Notes under the pieces: model-generated | Databases searched by the model: none | Seen by the model: only the letters and a program-made list of their open reading frames with translations | What the model was told of the DNA's origin: nothing | NCBI RefSeq assembly: GCF_026213295.1 | Contig: NC_079424.1 | Span: forward strand, 18,943,665-19,007,664 | DNA from: Gadus chalcogrammus | Lineage: Eukaryota > Chordata > Actinopteri > Gadiformes > Gadidae | Direction of reading: 5' to 3' | DNA length: 64,000 nt | Part shown: piece by piece, positions 23,326 through 58,031 of the stretch | Layout of the letters: the number at the start of each line of letters is the position of its first letter | How positions within the stretch are numbered: position 1 is the stretch's first letter | Position numbers and translations under genes: made by a program

Positions 23326-23476
23326 ATGAAATCTGCAAAGTGATTCATAGCTTCATTTGGCCCTCGCTGTCCCTGTAGGTCCATCCCATCATCGGATGGA
23401 GGAGCACTGGCTTCCACCCTCTCTTGCCTCTCACAGTGTTCGCTCTGGGCTCTGGACGGTGCATGTCTCTGAGTCA
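23326..23476 (-). CDS. HECT-like gene, exon 6 (copy A of a duplicated exon)
   Basis: 151 nt with acceptor ATGTAG and donor GTACAG. It reads TQRHAPSRAQSEHCERQERV and later DDGMDLQGQRGPNEAMNHFA then DF. It is an almost exact duplicate of 24223-24366. Its end phase matches exon 7 exactly (AT|T). Confidence 0.6.
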
Positions 23477-23565
23477 CTACATAAAGAGAATCTACTCAGT
23501 AACTCTTAATAATAACCTAAACAATACTTTCAATCCATTGATGCAAATTATGCTACACTGTTTTT

Positions 23566-24119
23566 TAGGGGTGGGAATCTCTTGGCACCTCACGATTTGA
23601 TTCCGATTATGAGGTAAACGATTAGATTCTAAACCGATTATCGATGCAACAAAAAAATGTATGTACATTTCCATGCGTGATTTTCAAAAATATATAAACA
23701 CATCTTAGTTTGCTACCACTTCCTACTTTTGTGATGACCATCAAAGACATCAACAGATGAATTCACTTATCTAATATTTTATTAGAGAAAAAGCTTTTGT
23801 CACAAATATGACTTTCTATGAACAATGCAATAATCAATGCAGCTTGCATTACAACACAATATGGAAGTTTGTAAAAATTAGGGTTCCGTTTTATTTTCTA
23901 TGTCAAAGAAAAAGCTGCTCTTGAATTAGACGGAGTTCTTGTGTCTGGCTGTGAGTTTGCGTGCATGCTATGTGTAGGCTGAATCGCAATCGTGTCAAAA
24001 CAAATCAGATTGGCCAATAAAAAAAGGTAATTCAGATTATTAATTTATCTGCATTGAGACAGAATCATTCTAGAGAGAATCGCGATGCATCGAAGAATAG
24101 ATTATTATTCCCAACTCTA
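23566..24119. mobile_element. Short hAT-like element between duplicated exons
   Basis: The ends TAGGGGTGGGAATCTCTTGG and ...GAATCGCGATGCATCGAAGA...TTCCCAACTCTA are of the TAGGGGTGGGAATC type common in fish hAT elements. The flanks CTGTTTTT and CTATTTTC agree at 6 of 8 positions, consistent with a diverged 8-bp target duplication. No coding is present. Confidence 0.7.
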
Positions 24120-24222
24120 CTATTTTCACTCCACACAAATAATAACGGTTTTGTTTCAATAAATTCAATAATGCAATAAGTCACCAATTCATCACAAAAA
24201 TCAAGTCAGATCAGAAATTAAC

Positions 24223-24366
24223 CTGCAAAGTGATTCATAGCTTCATTTGGCCCTCGCTGTCCCTGTAGGTCCATCCCATCATCAGATGGAGGAGCACTGG
24301 CTTCCACCCTCTCTTGCCTCTCACAGTGTTCGCTCTGGGCTCTGGACGGTGCATCTCTCCGAGTCA
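24223..24366 (-). CDS. HECT-like gene, exon 5 (copy B of a duplicated exon)
   Basis: 144 nt, reading TRRDAPSRAQSEHCERQERV and ending ...NEAMNHFA with a GTTAAT donor. Its start and end phases would let it splice directly into copy A (G|TG). From exon 4 (phase 2) the first AG is out of frame, but an AG eight bases further in (24358) restores frame. The actual acceptor is unresolved. Confidence 0.5.
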
Positions 24367-24562
24367 CTACATAAAGAGAATCTACTCAGTAACTCTTAAT
24401 AATAACCTAAACAATACTTGTTTCAATAAGTTCAATAATGCAATAAATCACCAATTCATCACAAAAATCAAGTCAGATTAGCAATTAACCTCGAGAGGTT
24501 CGAGAGTTGTTTACTGGGATTTTCTATACAAATGAGGGGTGTTAATTTATTTATTTTTTTAC

Positions 24563-24630
24563 TCATCTCTCCTTCGTTGTACAACCGGGCTTTCAAAATC
24601 ACTGTCATCAGACAGCTCCACACACCAGTT
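24563..24630 (-). CDS. HECT-like gene, exon 4 (acidic)
   Basis: 68 nt following TTTTGTGCAG. It reads NWCVELSDDSDFESPVVQRR then RD, with a GTAAAA donor. It is a serine/acidic stretch resembling a SUMO-interaction or phosphorylation region, and is phase 0 with exon 3. Confidence 0.5.
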
Positions 24631-25057
24631 CTGCACAAAAGAAAAAGGTACTCCTATGTAAAAACAGGCAACTTGAACAGTAAGTTACAAGGTGAAATCT
24701 TTACAGTGTGACATAATTTTATCTGATTGAAAAATTACATATTTTCTTGGTGTGGGGAGTAAACAACATCTAGCTAGTAAATGGAGATAGAGGTATGTGT
24801 TGGAATAGGATGTGGGGGATGATTCAGTTATTGAGTACAGGTGTGCTCATCACTGGATCACCAGTTTATGGGTGTGTTCTGTCCCATGTGCAGTAACAGA
24901 TCAAGGCCCAAGGTCTGTGGAAATGTAGGGGCCAAAAAACTGTGGACTAGTGTGGGCTGAAAGCTTTTTCTGAGTTCAATAAATGGGCAGCACCCGATTT
25001 AGACTGAGCCTTTTGTCCGCCAAGTTACCACACTAATGTATTCAATAACATGCTCAC

Positions 25058-25483
25058 CTTTGCAGGAACTTCCATTTCTGCCATAATATACAGGCATGTG
25101 CTGGAACAGACGGAGGCAACTTCTTTACCACCCCAGGGGAAATTGGAGGTGACCTTCGGTATCATCAGTTTTTTACACCCCTTGATGGTGCTCAAAAACT
25201 GAAATGGAAGTGACTGGTGCTCTGATAAGCCAAATGCTCCACTGAAGATAGCTGTTATTTCAGCTCTCACTTGGTCTTCAGACCATTCTGTGGAAAAATA
25301 AATTTTTCCAACAAGGCCAGCCGTAGCTAACCTGGTCCGAGTTTCTCCTCTGGGTATAATGAAGACCGATACCCCCGGTGAAAAAGTTAAACATACAACA
25401 TCCTTCGTGTATGTTTTGACATTCCTTCGTCTCAAGTATCCCGATTGAGCCCGATTACGTCGAGGGATGGATGGCAGTGGAGC
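25058..25483 (-). CDS. HECT-like gene, exon 3
   Basis: 142 codons between a TTTTCAATAG acceptor and a GTGAGC donor, phase 0 on both sides. It starts APLPSIPRRNRAQSGYLRRR, then VKTYTKDVVCLTF. It ends CLYIMAEMEVPAK. This corresponds to the conserved region before the acidic linker in fish G2E3-like proteins ('T-x-D-x-x-C-L' followed by an 'AGL' motif and a lysine-rich end). It is the longest intact exon of the locus. Confidence 0.65.
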
Positions 25484-26105
25484 CTATTGAAAACAAGCAG
25501 ATCAAGAGACTTTTCTTAATAGAGCTGATAATGACCAAGTTTAACAGTAAAGTTGTAAAGAACTGCATACAGGTCTCCATGCTGACATTTCTTGTAATTT
25601 TGCCATGCACAGGATGAAATCATATGCCAATCAAGTTAGTACATTTCACATTAACACTTTATTAATTGATTAGTTGACAACAATTAAACTAATTGCCAAC
25701 TATTTTGATAATTTATAATCGGTTTGAGTAAAAATGATCTTATTTCAGTATCTCAAATAATAATAACACCAACAACCTTTATTTATAATATGTATTGGTT
25801 TCTTTAGTCCCGTTTGACAGTAAACTAAATATCCTTAGGTTGTGGACAGAACAAGACAACGAGTATGTCATCTTGAACTTTGGGAAATAGCGATCAACAT
25901 TTTATCATTTTATGGACCAAACAACTAATTGATTAATCGAGAATATAACCAGCAGATTAATCGATTATGAAACGAATTGTTAGTTGTAGCCCTAATCCTC
26001 AAATTACCAGTGTTGAACTTCAATATTAACCAGTTATTTTATATCAATAGTTTTATTCTTCTCAGGGTAACATAAACGTTATCCAGCTATTATATCACAA
26101 CTTAC

Positions 26106-26177
26106 TGATCTCAGTGATGTGACGGTGGTGGCAAAGTTGGAAGTGCCTGAGGCACTGGGCACCGCTGGTGTTGAAAC
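26106..26177 (-). CDS. HECT-like gene, exon 2
   Basis: 24 codons, Ser/Thr/Pro-rich (VSTPAVPSASGTSNFATTVT...), between TTGTTTCAG and GTAAGT, phase 0 on both sides. Low-complexity linker. Confidence 0.5.
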
Positions 26178-26449
26178 CTGAAACAAGAGCCCGCATTTTA
26201 GATGTGAGATATAGCGGCAAAGTACGTTAACATTACACATGTTAACCACAGCACAGGCTTCATAGAGTAAGTGGTCGTTTTGTCACTGGTAATAACCACT
26301 AAGTCAACTAGGCTACAAAGAGTCCTTACAGTGGAGTGGATAACAAAACTTCAGCTAGCATATACCACACAGCTAACTGGCTGGGTTAGCTAACATTGGC
26401 TAACCCCCTCGTCTGCATAAAGAACTCAAATTAAAACGACTAAACTTAC

Positions 26450-26554
26450 CGTTGCTGATGTGGACTGGACCGGGGGAGCTACACCCTGGAGTGCAGCCCG
26501 TACAGCTGCAATAACCACCCGTTCGATGTCCAGGACTCCCAGAGAACCGGCCAT
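26450..26554 (-). CDS. HECT-like gene, exon 1 (start)
   Basis: 35 codons from ATG at 26554 to a GTAAGT donor: MAGSLGVLDIERVVIAAVRA then ALQGVAPPVQSTSAT. The start is chosen because the ATG context (GGCATGG) is good. The same frame also continues upstream through a Pro-Arg repeat encoded by (TCTTGG)n to a further ATG at 26827. A CCAAGA hexamer repeat is an unlikely protein N-terminus, but that start cannot be excluded. Confidence 0.5.
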
Positions 26555-26568
26555 GCCTGTTTGACTTT

Positions 26569-26665
26569 GTCTTGGTCTTGGTCTTGGTCTTGGTCTTGGT
26601 CTTGGTCTTGGTCTTGGTCTTGGTCTTGGTCTTGGTCTTGGTCCTGGTCTTGGTCTTTGTCTTTG
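26569..26665. repeat. (TCTTGG)n hexanucleotide repeat
   Basis: About 15 copies immediately upstream of the HECT-like start codon. It reads as Pro-Arg on the minus strand, in frame with that ATG. Confidence 0.93.
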
Positions 26666-26754
26666 ACTTTGCCGCTCGATCTTTGCCGCGCGATTTGAAG
26701 CCACTGCAGTGGGCGTGGTTTTATTGGGGATTTTAATATTTTCTAAATATTTAG

Positions 26755-27150
26755 CTTTACACTTGGCGACACATTTAGAGTTAACATTTAGATTTAACAT
26801 GTAACATTTAGATTTAACATTTAACATTTAGATTTAGATTTAACATTTAGATTTAGATTTAACATTTAGATTTAGATTTAACATTTAGATTTAACATTTA
26901 ACATTTAGATATAGATTTAACATTTACATTTAAAATTTAACATTTAGATTTATATATAACATTTAGATTTATATTTAACATTTAGATTTAACATTTAGAT
27001 ATAAATTTAACATTTTGATTTAGATTTAACATTTATATTTAACATTTAACATTTAGATATAAATTTGACAGTTATATTTATATTTAACATTTATATTTAA
27101 CATTTAGATTTAGATATAACATTTAGATTTAGATATAACATTTAGATATA
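26755..27150. repeat. AT-rich minisatellite (AACATTTAGATTT)n
   Basis: About 25-30 degenerate 12-19 bp units built from AACATTTAGATTT with ATATA variants. It sits just upstream of the minus-strand HECT-like gene. Confidence 0.92.
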
Positions 27151-27159
27151 ATTTCTAAC

Positions 27160-28740
27160 ATGGATTTTGTACATTTGAACATATTGTTGACAATTAAATA
27201 TAACACGTTGTTTTACATGAATTTCTCTCAAATGTGAGGAAAAGGCGCTAAATGTGAGGAAAGTGAGCTAAATGTTGAAAATGTATCAGCTAAAAAATTG
27301 TTACAGAGTTTTTACAAACGGCGCCCCATATTCCCTGGGATCCACGCAAGCGAAGAGCGTCTACATTCCGATTGGCTGTCAGTGTTTTGCCGCTGAAACG
27401 TGTCATAGTAATTTGCATAAAGTTAAAAAATGTTCAACTTTTTTTGGACGCTCTGGTCGCTCAACTTTGGCCGCTGGTAGCGTTGGTCGCTTTGGTCACT
27501 TTGGTCGCTCTTGCCCATAGAAAGTGAATGACTTCCCGCGATTTGGTAGCTCAATTCGCTTCTGGTGTGGACGTACAGTGTTAAGAGGAGTTTCGGGCAA
27601 CGCTCCAAAGAAATTAACGATGGTTTGAAAGATCCATCGTGAGAATGATCGTACGAGCGAAGATCCATCGTTATCGGTAAACTGGGCCCTGAACTGCAGC
27701 CTCATTAACATGGTCAAAATGTCTATTGATAAGCACACAACATCCAGAAAACTAAAAGCACACATTTCTCAAGTGAATTAAGGGCTTTCTTCAAAGCATA
27801 TACCTGAAAAATCTTTGAAATTTTGGGGAAATTAAACATTTGTAGTCAATAACACTGATGGAAGAAATATAAATATGACAGAGTTAATTATGAAGGAAAA
27901 ATGGTTAACGGAGATGTTCCCCTTAATGCCATACTGTGTCTTGGCAGTCTGATTCTTAGAAACTAATAAGCCGGAATGTTGATTGCCTGATGAATTTCAG
28001 GTGCTGTTCAATGTTGTGTTTCTTAAATGAGTGGCAATGACAGAATGTCATGTTCAGCTTGTTCATAATGCTCTAATCAGGATTCAAACCCTCAAATATA
28101 AGGACCATTAGTACACGGCATTATCCTGTCGATCCACTGACATTCCTGAACTGCATAAAGCCTTATTCGCTTATCAATCAAAATGTCGATTGATAAGCAC
28201 ACAACATAAAGAAAACTCCAAGCACACATTTCACAAGAGAATTAAGGGCTTTCTTAAAAGAGTACAGATCTGAACATTTGCACTGTTAATGGTATCCACC
28301 TAATGAGAGCCGTATACAATAACAAAATGGTCATATAGGCAAAATGGGTTGAGACTGTGGACGTTTGGCTTTTCTTTGAAATTGTGGGAAAAGTAAACAT
28401 TTTAGAGCAGAAGACCAGGGTGAAAAAGATGCATCTGATTTTAGAGATGAATATGATGAACGAATTTTGAGTCCATGTCAATCTGTTGAGGAGAAATAAG
28501 CCTACCGGTAATTCATGATTTTTTACAATAGCGCCACCTTTGGGTGCAGTAGCCACATATTTGGGTTTATGGGGAGGGGGTTATTGGTAACCATACCTGA
28601 AAGTTTCAAGAGTTTTCGACTTACGATATAGGCTGCAGTATGACTTTTACAGAATTTGAGGGAATAAAAAACGTTACAGAAACAATAGGGGCCAAGCAGC
28701 TTCGCTGCTCGGAACCCTTATAATGGCTCCCCATAAAGAC
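27160..28740. other. Repeat-derived intergenic sequence
   Basis: Near 27440-27560, GGTCGCT motifs and the phrase CTGGTGTGGACGTACAGTG look like the end of a DNA transposon. Segments 27716-27797 and 28179-28258 are diverged copies of each other. 28690-28722 carries GCTTCGCTGCTCGGAACCC. No gene is seen. Confidence 0.45.
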
Positions 28741-30400
28741 AAATCATTTCTGGATTAATTACTAATCAAGTACTGACAAACCATTCCTAAATTATGATAG
28801 CTAACATTCCAATGCTCCTATCCAAAATGTAGGCAGTCGATTCGATAAGATGTGGCGATGTACAAACCCTGTGGGAATGTATCCAAGCAACAGGCCATGT
28901 CCTTTACTACTATCGGCTCTCCGGGTCTCTCCGGGTTAAAAAGCTCTGTTCTTCCTTTCAACAACTTGTTGAAACTTGACAGACATAATTTTTACACAAT
29001 TTAATCTCTGATGTGCAATTCAGTCTGTGATAGGTCATTGGTAGCTCAATTATATAATCTCAGGCTACAATTACATCTATCTTTGTATTTCGGACCAATC
29101 AATGGTATTGAACTAAAATAGTCTCAGTTATTAGATCAAATCTGATGATATTTCACTGGAGGATAACATGTCTTTACTCAACAATAGAGAATTATATCTA
29201 TGTATATACTATGGTGGAAAAAAATGGGATTTGTTTTGAACTAATTTTTTGATAAAGATAATTTTTAGAAATTTCATGAAGCAATTTCGCTTTAAATTTT
29301 TCTATTGTATTTGTTCTTTGTGCCTTCTGATGACGGTGTGGTAGACCACATAAAGGACTTGACTCTGGCTGAAAGGCAAGCGCCAGTGTTTGCCAGCAAG
29401 GGTTTGGGTGGCCATACTTTCCATGCAGGGCACTCCTGTTAAGCCTCTAATGACGAGTGACCCTGACGTGAAGGGATTCTTACAGACTGGGTCAGCTCCT
29501 TTAAAACCCACCAGAGTTCCTGCTGCTGCAAGCCCATCATGCCTGGAAACGGAGCGATCAAGTTATGTATGAACACCCTCCTCCCACACACCCCTGAACC
29601 CCCGCCTCCCCCTCTCATCTCCCTTCCTTAGCCTATAGGAAAAATATATTTTCTTGGTTTGGTGAATGCAGCGTGGGGTTTATGATCGTTTGATCTTCCG
29701 TCATCCATTTGGGACATCCTGTACTCGCCATGTTTTCCGGCCCCAATGCGTGTTTCAAAAGAGGACATCCGTTTTGAAGTCCGTGGTGTCCGATCGCACC
29801 GTGACTTCCAGAGGAGGGGGGGGGGGGTCACGAGTTGGTATTCTGAAAGCAGATCCCCCGGGAGCCACTGGAGAGACAAAGGGAACAAGACCGGTGACAT
29901 CGATTCATAAATCGAATGGCCGTTGCCGCCTCTTTGAAGAGAGGCTTGACTTCCCACGAGCGTTCAACAGTTAAAGGCAAAAGTCAGCCCCATGTTGAGG
30001 ACATGGCTAGAATGTCCAATGTTCCAAAATAATTATATTCATCTGCTTTTCAGCTCATTTATGGCATAATGCATCAACATAGCATCATCCTTTAAATCAA
30101 ACTAGGTCTAACTTAATAAGTGACTTTTTTATTCTCCAAAACATACAGATTGATAGTTCCACTACGGGGTTTTGTTCCTATTCAATTATGTCCTTCTCAA
30201 TATTTAAGAAAATTAACCAGGGAAATGGTTACATTTTTTTTGTTTTTTTGTGTGTTATACCCGTCTCTCCATCTCAGCTAGCAATCCACCGTGGTAACGC
30301 AGGGTTCCAGTTGTTGGAGAGCACATGGCTCCCATCCAAGTAGAGGCGCTTGAGAGTGGACCGCTTGGAGAGCAGGAGCACAGTCGCACACTATCCATCG
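28741..30400. other. Unique sequence upstream of slc6a11
   Basis: No exon or element boundary was recognised. This stretch is the natural place for slc6a11 promoter and enhancer sequence, but I cannot point to a specific site. Confidence 0.4.
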
Positions 30401-30637
30401 CCTGGTAGCCACCGCCACTCTGCGTCCTCTGGGGATCTCCTCCCTTTATGTAGGCACACTTAACACACCAATTATCTCGTCTCGGATCTAGATTTTTCCT
30501 CGTTTTCCTTTCCCCCCCTCTCTCTTCACTCCTCGCCCCGGGTCAGGCTTAACCATCACTTTGTTTGGTATAAACAATCGTTGGTGATCATCACATCGGG
30601 AGCCAAAGGACGTTTGCCACTGTTCGCTTTGAGACCG
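30400..30637 (+). promoter_or_regulatory. slc6a11: Probable slc6a11 5' non-coding exon
   Basis: A GC-richer segment ends TTTGAGACCG just before a strong GTGAGTAAAG donor at 30638. A matching acceptor (TTGTGTTTGTCAG) ends at 31286, 15 bp before the start codon. The transcription start is unknown, so the left border is arbitrary. Confidence 0.4.
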
Positions 30638-31055
30638 GTGAGTAAAGACTACAAGTGTTTGGGTTGGGCTACGTTTCCTACTTTCTAATATGATCGATTT
30701 GTTTCCTTGCTTGCCACAAGTAAAACTAGCTAGATTGCAATTACCTGATAGTGATTGAGACAGTTTTAATTAATATCGATCCAGATAAATTATGTATTTG
30801 CATTTACACGACATTTGGATCCATTTTAATTTAACGTGGGTGATATCTGCAGCTGCAAATATATTTTCAGGTATAGCCTACTGAAAGTTTGCTGAATCTT
30901 CCAGAAATCTCAACTTTAGTACACTTCTCATTGTCTGTTGTGTTGTGTTCTAATATATAATGTTCGAGTAGGCTACCACAGTGGAATAAATTATCAATTA
31001 TTTTCTATAACCCCCTTTCCAATTTCAAAACTTTCAAACCTACACATCTGGGTGA

Positions 31056-31076
31056 TGGGGGGGGGGGGGGGGGGGT
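31056..31076. repeat. Poly-G tract
   Basis: A run of about 20 G in the 5' UTR intron region of slc6a11. Confidence 0.9.
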
Positions 31077-31301
31077 TGCCCTAGAGGACGTCTGGTTACC
31101 CTACGTACGGGAAACCCATTTGACTCCTACCTGTTCCAATGTTAAATAGCGGCCCAAATTGGTGGGCGCCATCCTGATCATTTCTCTGAGTGAGAAATAC
31201 GAAGTGTGGCGCGTGAGCGTGTGCATGGGTTGAATTGCGTGTGTCTCCTGTGTATTGCCCCTGTGGTCGTTGCTTGTGTTTGTCAGAGCTGCTGGGGCGT
31301 C

Positions 31302-51610
<20,309 letters not shown>

Positions 51611-52225
51611 CTGCCGCAATCAAGCAACGACCAAGCTGCCTGCCATTTCAACAACAATCATCACAGGAAATACAAAAGGAAAGTTCAACAACGACGGCAT
51701 CTCCCACTCAACCTAATTGGATGTGAAAACAAAATGGAATTTTGCCTTTTTTGTTATTTTTTTAAACAAAAAAAAGTCATAGTTGTGCCTCTGTTTTGCA
51801 CAACAATTGATAGCAGTCTTTTATTTTGTCTTAATAATATAACTAACAGTTTTTCTGTTTTCTTAATGAGTAATACAAAAACCAAAGGAGCTTTGGATGA
51901 CATAGATGTTGTCCTGCTACCTGGTCATTATGTGACTCTTGTGTCCATGCCTTTAGAACAAAGGCAATGTGTTGTAAAAAGGTTGACACCATTTTTTTTG
52001 TGATGGCAACATGCTTCACGTTGTGTTTTTTCTCTTTTAGGTCTTAATATGTAGCTGGGTTTGGGGACCCATAATTTAGTAGTAATCATTAAACACTTGT
52101 CCTAAGACTTATACGAGAGCAATGTGAATCAAAATAAGTTAAACGATGCATATCGAAAGAGTTCTGCCGTTACAGAATCTGATGTGTTTTTCGCATTTCT
52201 TCCCAATAAATAATTATATCGCTTT
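51611..52225 (+). other. slc6a11: slc6a11 3' UTR with candidate polyA signal
   Basis: AT-rich non-coding sequence. ATTAAA near 52088 and AATAAA at 52205-52210 are the candidate polyadenylation signals. The true 3' end is unverified. Confidence 0.5.
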
Positions 52226-55629
<3,404 letters not shown>

Positions 55630-56036
55630 GCACACAGTGTTATCAGCCAGGGCTCCAGGACATAGCTAAGATAGGAAGACAGCCACGCTCCACACCCGAA
55701 CCCCATCCTAGCCTAAAGACCCCAGCAACCTAGATTTGAAGGCTGATCTTCTGATAGGGTGCTGGAGAAAACAAGGCACAGTAAAGTCCCTCTTGAAGAT
55801 ATTCAGTTGACTACTAAAAAACAGTTAATTTGTGGAATATGTATTTATTAGATATACTGTAAGTATGGTAAATAGGGAATATAGTGTACACATAATAATA
55901 ATAATTCATTGCAGAACGTCAGTTAATGGAATTTCATATTTTCCTGTATAATTGGATCCCGTCGCCTTGCCTCCCTCAAACTACAACAGACCCAATACAT
56001 ATGCTGTATGTGTGTGCGAGAATGTGTCTGCACACA

Positions 56037-56278
<242 letters not shown>

Positions 56279-56279
56279 G

Positions 56280-57580
56280 AGCAGTGATAGACTGTGTATG
56301 CATGATGTGTGTGCACTCAAGTGTGTGTGTGTGTGTGTGTGCGCGTGTGTGCGGTTGGCTCTTCACTCTAATGGAATGCAAATGACATCTAGCATGGCTG
56401 ATAAGCACCCAGAGGCAGCAGACAGGGCCATCATCATGACTGAGGCAGAGCGAGAGAGTAATAGATGGAGAGAGAGAGGGAGTGAGGGAGAAAGAGATAG
56501 AGGGGGAGTGACAGGCAGATTAAGGAGCAGGAATGATGCACAGGAAGCAGGAACAGCTGATATGATACAGCTGAACAATATAAAAGACAAATAACATCCA
56601 TGTGTTGTTTGGCAACAGGAAGGGATCCTCATCAGAGATTAATAGAGAAGTCATAGCAGGACGCATTACACTGCTTATCCCTTTTTCCACCTTATAGAAA
56701 CACATTCCTCCAGTCATTCCACAGTGAAATTCATGATGAGAGGTACTGTCTAGCAAACACGTTTTGGAATATCTTCAATTGCATTACTGTTTACGTCTCA
56801 GAGGTCTTGTTTTCAGGTGCTGCAATTAAAATGAAAGATTACTTGGCTTGCAGACTAAATGTTATCTGTGACGGTTTGCGTCCCAGGTGTGAGACTACAC
56901 AAGGCGGAATTTATTCCGTTCATTTCAGCAGGGGGCAGCAGAAACTACAGTATGGCACAAAGCTCTGTACTGATGCTAGTGTCCACCAAGTGTCTGTCTT
57001 CTTGAGAACTCCTGCATGTACTGTGTGCATACATGATCATGTACAGTGTATAGTATGTGCATGCATGCATGCCTGTCTGTATGTCTGTAGGTCACCCTGT
57101 CTGTCTTTTTCTCTGCATGTTATTGTTCTTTTTGGTGTGTGTGTGGGTGGATGAACGCATGCTTGAGTGCATTCAGCAGTGTTTGTGTGTGTGTGGGCAT
57201 GTGTGTGTGTGTCCGTACGTGCGTGTCTGTGTGTGTGCGCCTGAGATTTAAAGTGCACTGGGGCTTATCACGACCACCCAGGTAACTATACAGGCACAAA
57301 GAATTATTGGTAAGGAAATGGAAGCAAAGTAGGATGGATGGATGGATGAGAATTGGGAGAGCAAAAGAGCTGCATACGGATGGGGTGAATTATTAGACTG
57401 ACCGAAAAAAGAAAAATAAGGAATAGAGCAGGAGGGAAAATTCCAATGATGGATGGAAATGGAGAGAATCCTAAAAGAGCAAACCAGAAATAGAGAATGA
57501 GATAGAGAGAACCAGGGAGAGAGGGATATATATGTTTAGCAAGAGAGGGATATATATATTGAGAGAGAGGGCTAGATTGA
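56280..57580. other. Unique sequence with purine-rich and TG-rich patches
   Basis: No gene recognised. GAGA-rich patches lie near 56440-56510 and TG-rich sequence near 57135-57240. Confidence 0.4.
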
Positions 57581-57586
57581 TATATA

Positions 57587-57811
57587 CAGGGCCGTCGATA
57601 AGGGGTGAAAGGTGATGACGATTCTAGGGGCCCACAGCCCAGGGGGGGCCCACAAAAAAAAAAAAAAAAAACAGCCCATAGTACTACCATAGCGCCCCCC
57701 CCCCCGTCAACAATTGCTCCTTCCACCCCCCCCCCCCCGTCAACAATGCAGCGCAGGGGGGCCCATCAGTAAATCTTGTCTAGGGGCCCAGGAATTGTAG
57801 CAACGGCCCTG
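57587..57811. mobile_element. Short hAT-like element, 225 bp
   Basis: The ends CAGGGCCGT and ACGGCCCTG (with GTTG on the inner right side) are flanked by GATATATA on both sides (57579-57586, 57812-57819). That duplication lies in AT-repeat sequence, so it is less specific. The inside carries GGGGCCCA motifs at both ends, an A run, and two CCCCCGTCAACAAT motifs also found in the element at 11726. Confidence 0.8.
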
Positions 57812-57947
57812 GATATATATACTATATATTGTGAGAGAGCGATAAAGTGATATATATATTGAAAGGGAAATGTAGAGCAAATGAGAGGCATATATACTGA
57901 AAGAGAGGATACATATTCAGAGAGAGAGAGGTGTTGAGAGAAGATAT

Positions 57948-57953
<6 letters not shown>

Positions 57954-58026
<73 letters not shown>
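57954..58026. repeat. (GA)n microsatellite
   Basis: Pure GA tract of about 70 bp. Confidence 0.96.

Positions 58027-58029
<3 letters not shown>

Positions 58030-58031
<2 letters not shown>

Larger units (their letters stand above)
21632..26554 (-). pseudogene. HECT-type E3 ubiquitin-ligase-like gene (G2E3-like), frame-broken
   Basis: Gene-level entry for a minus-strand multi-exon gene. Exons, 5' to 3', are 26554-26450, 26177-26106, 25483-25058, 24630-24563, 24366-24223, 23476-23326, 23215-23126, 23012-22723, 22170-21943 and 21832-21632. The middle carries an acidic motif (PIDIEEDEAIEEAIRRSLLE). A HECT N-lobe-like segment follows: SRGNVWTTALRQF, then DLGGPRREFFRLL, then VYRTIGQMM...VQGGEPP. 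The C-lobe with the catalytic Cys is not found, so ligase activity is doubtful. A one-base frame break lies in exon 22170-21943. Multicopy G2E3-like genes in fish are often transposon-associated, as I recall. It is either a pseudogene or a locus with a sequence error. Confidence 0.7.
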
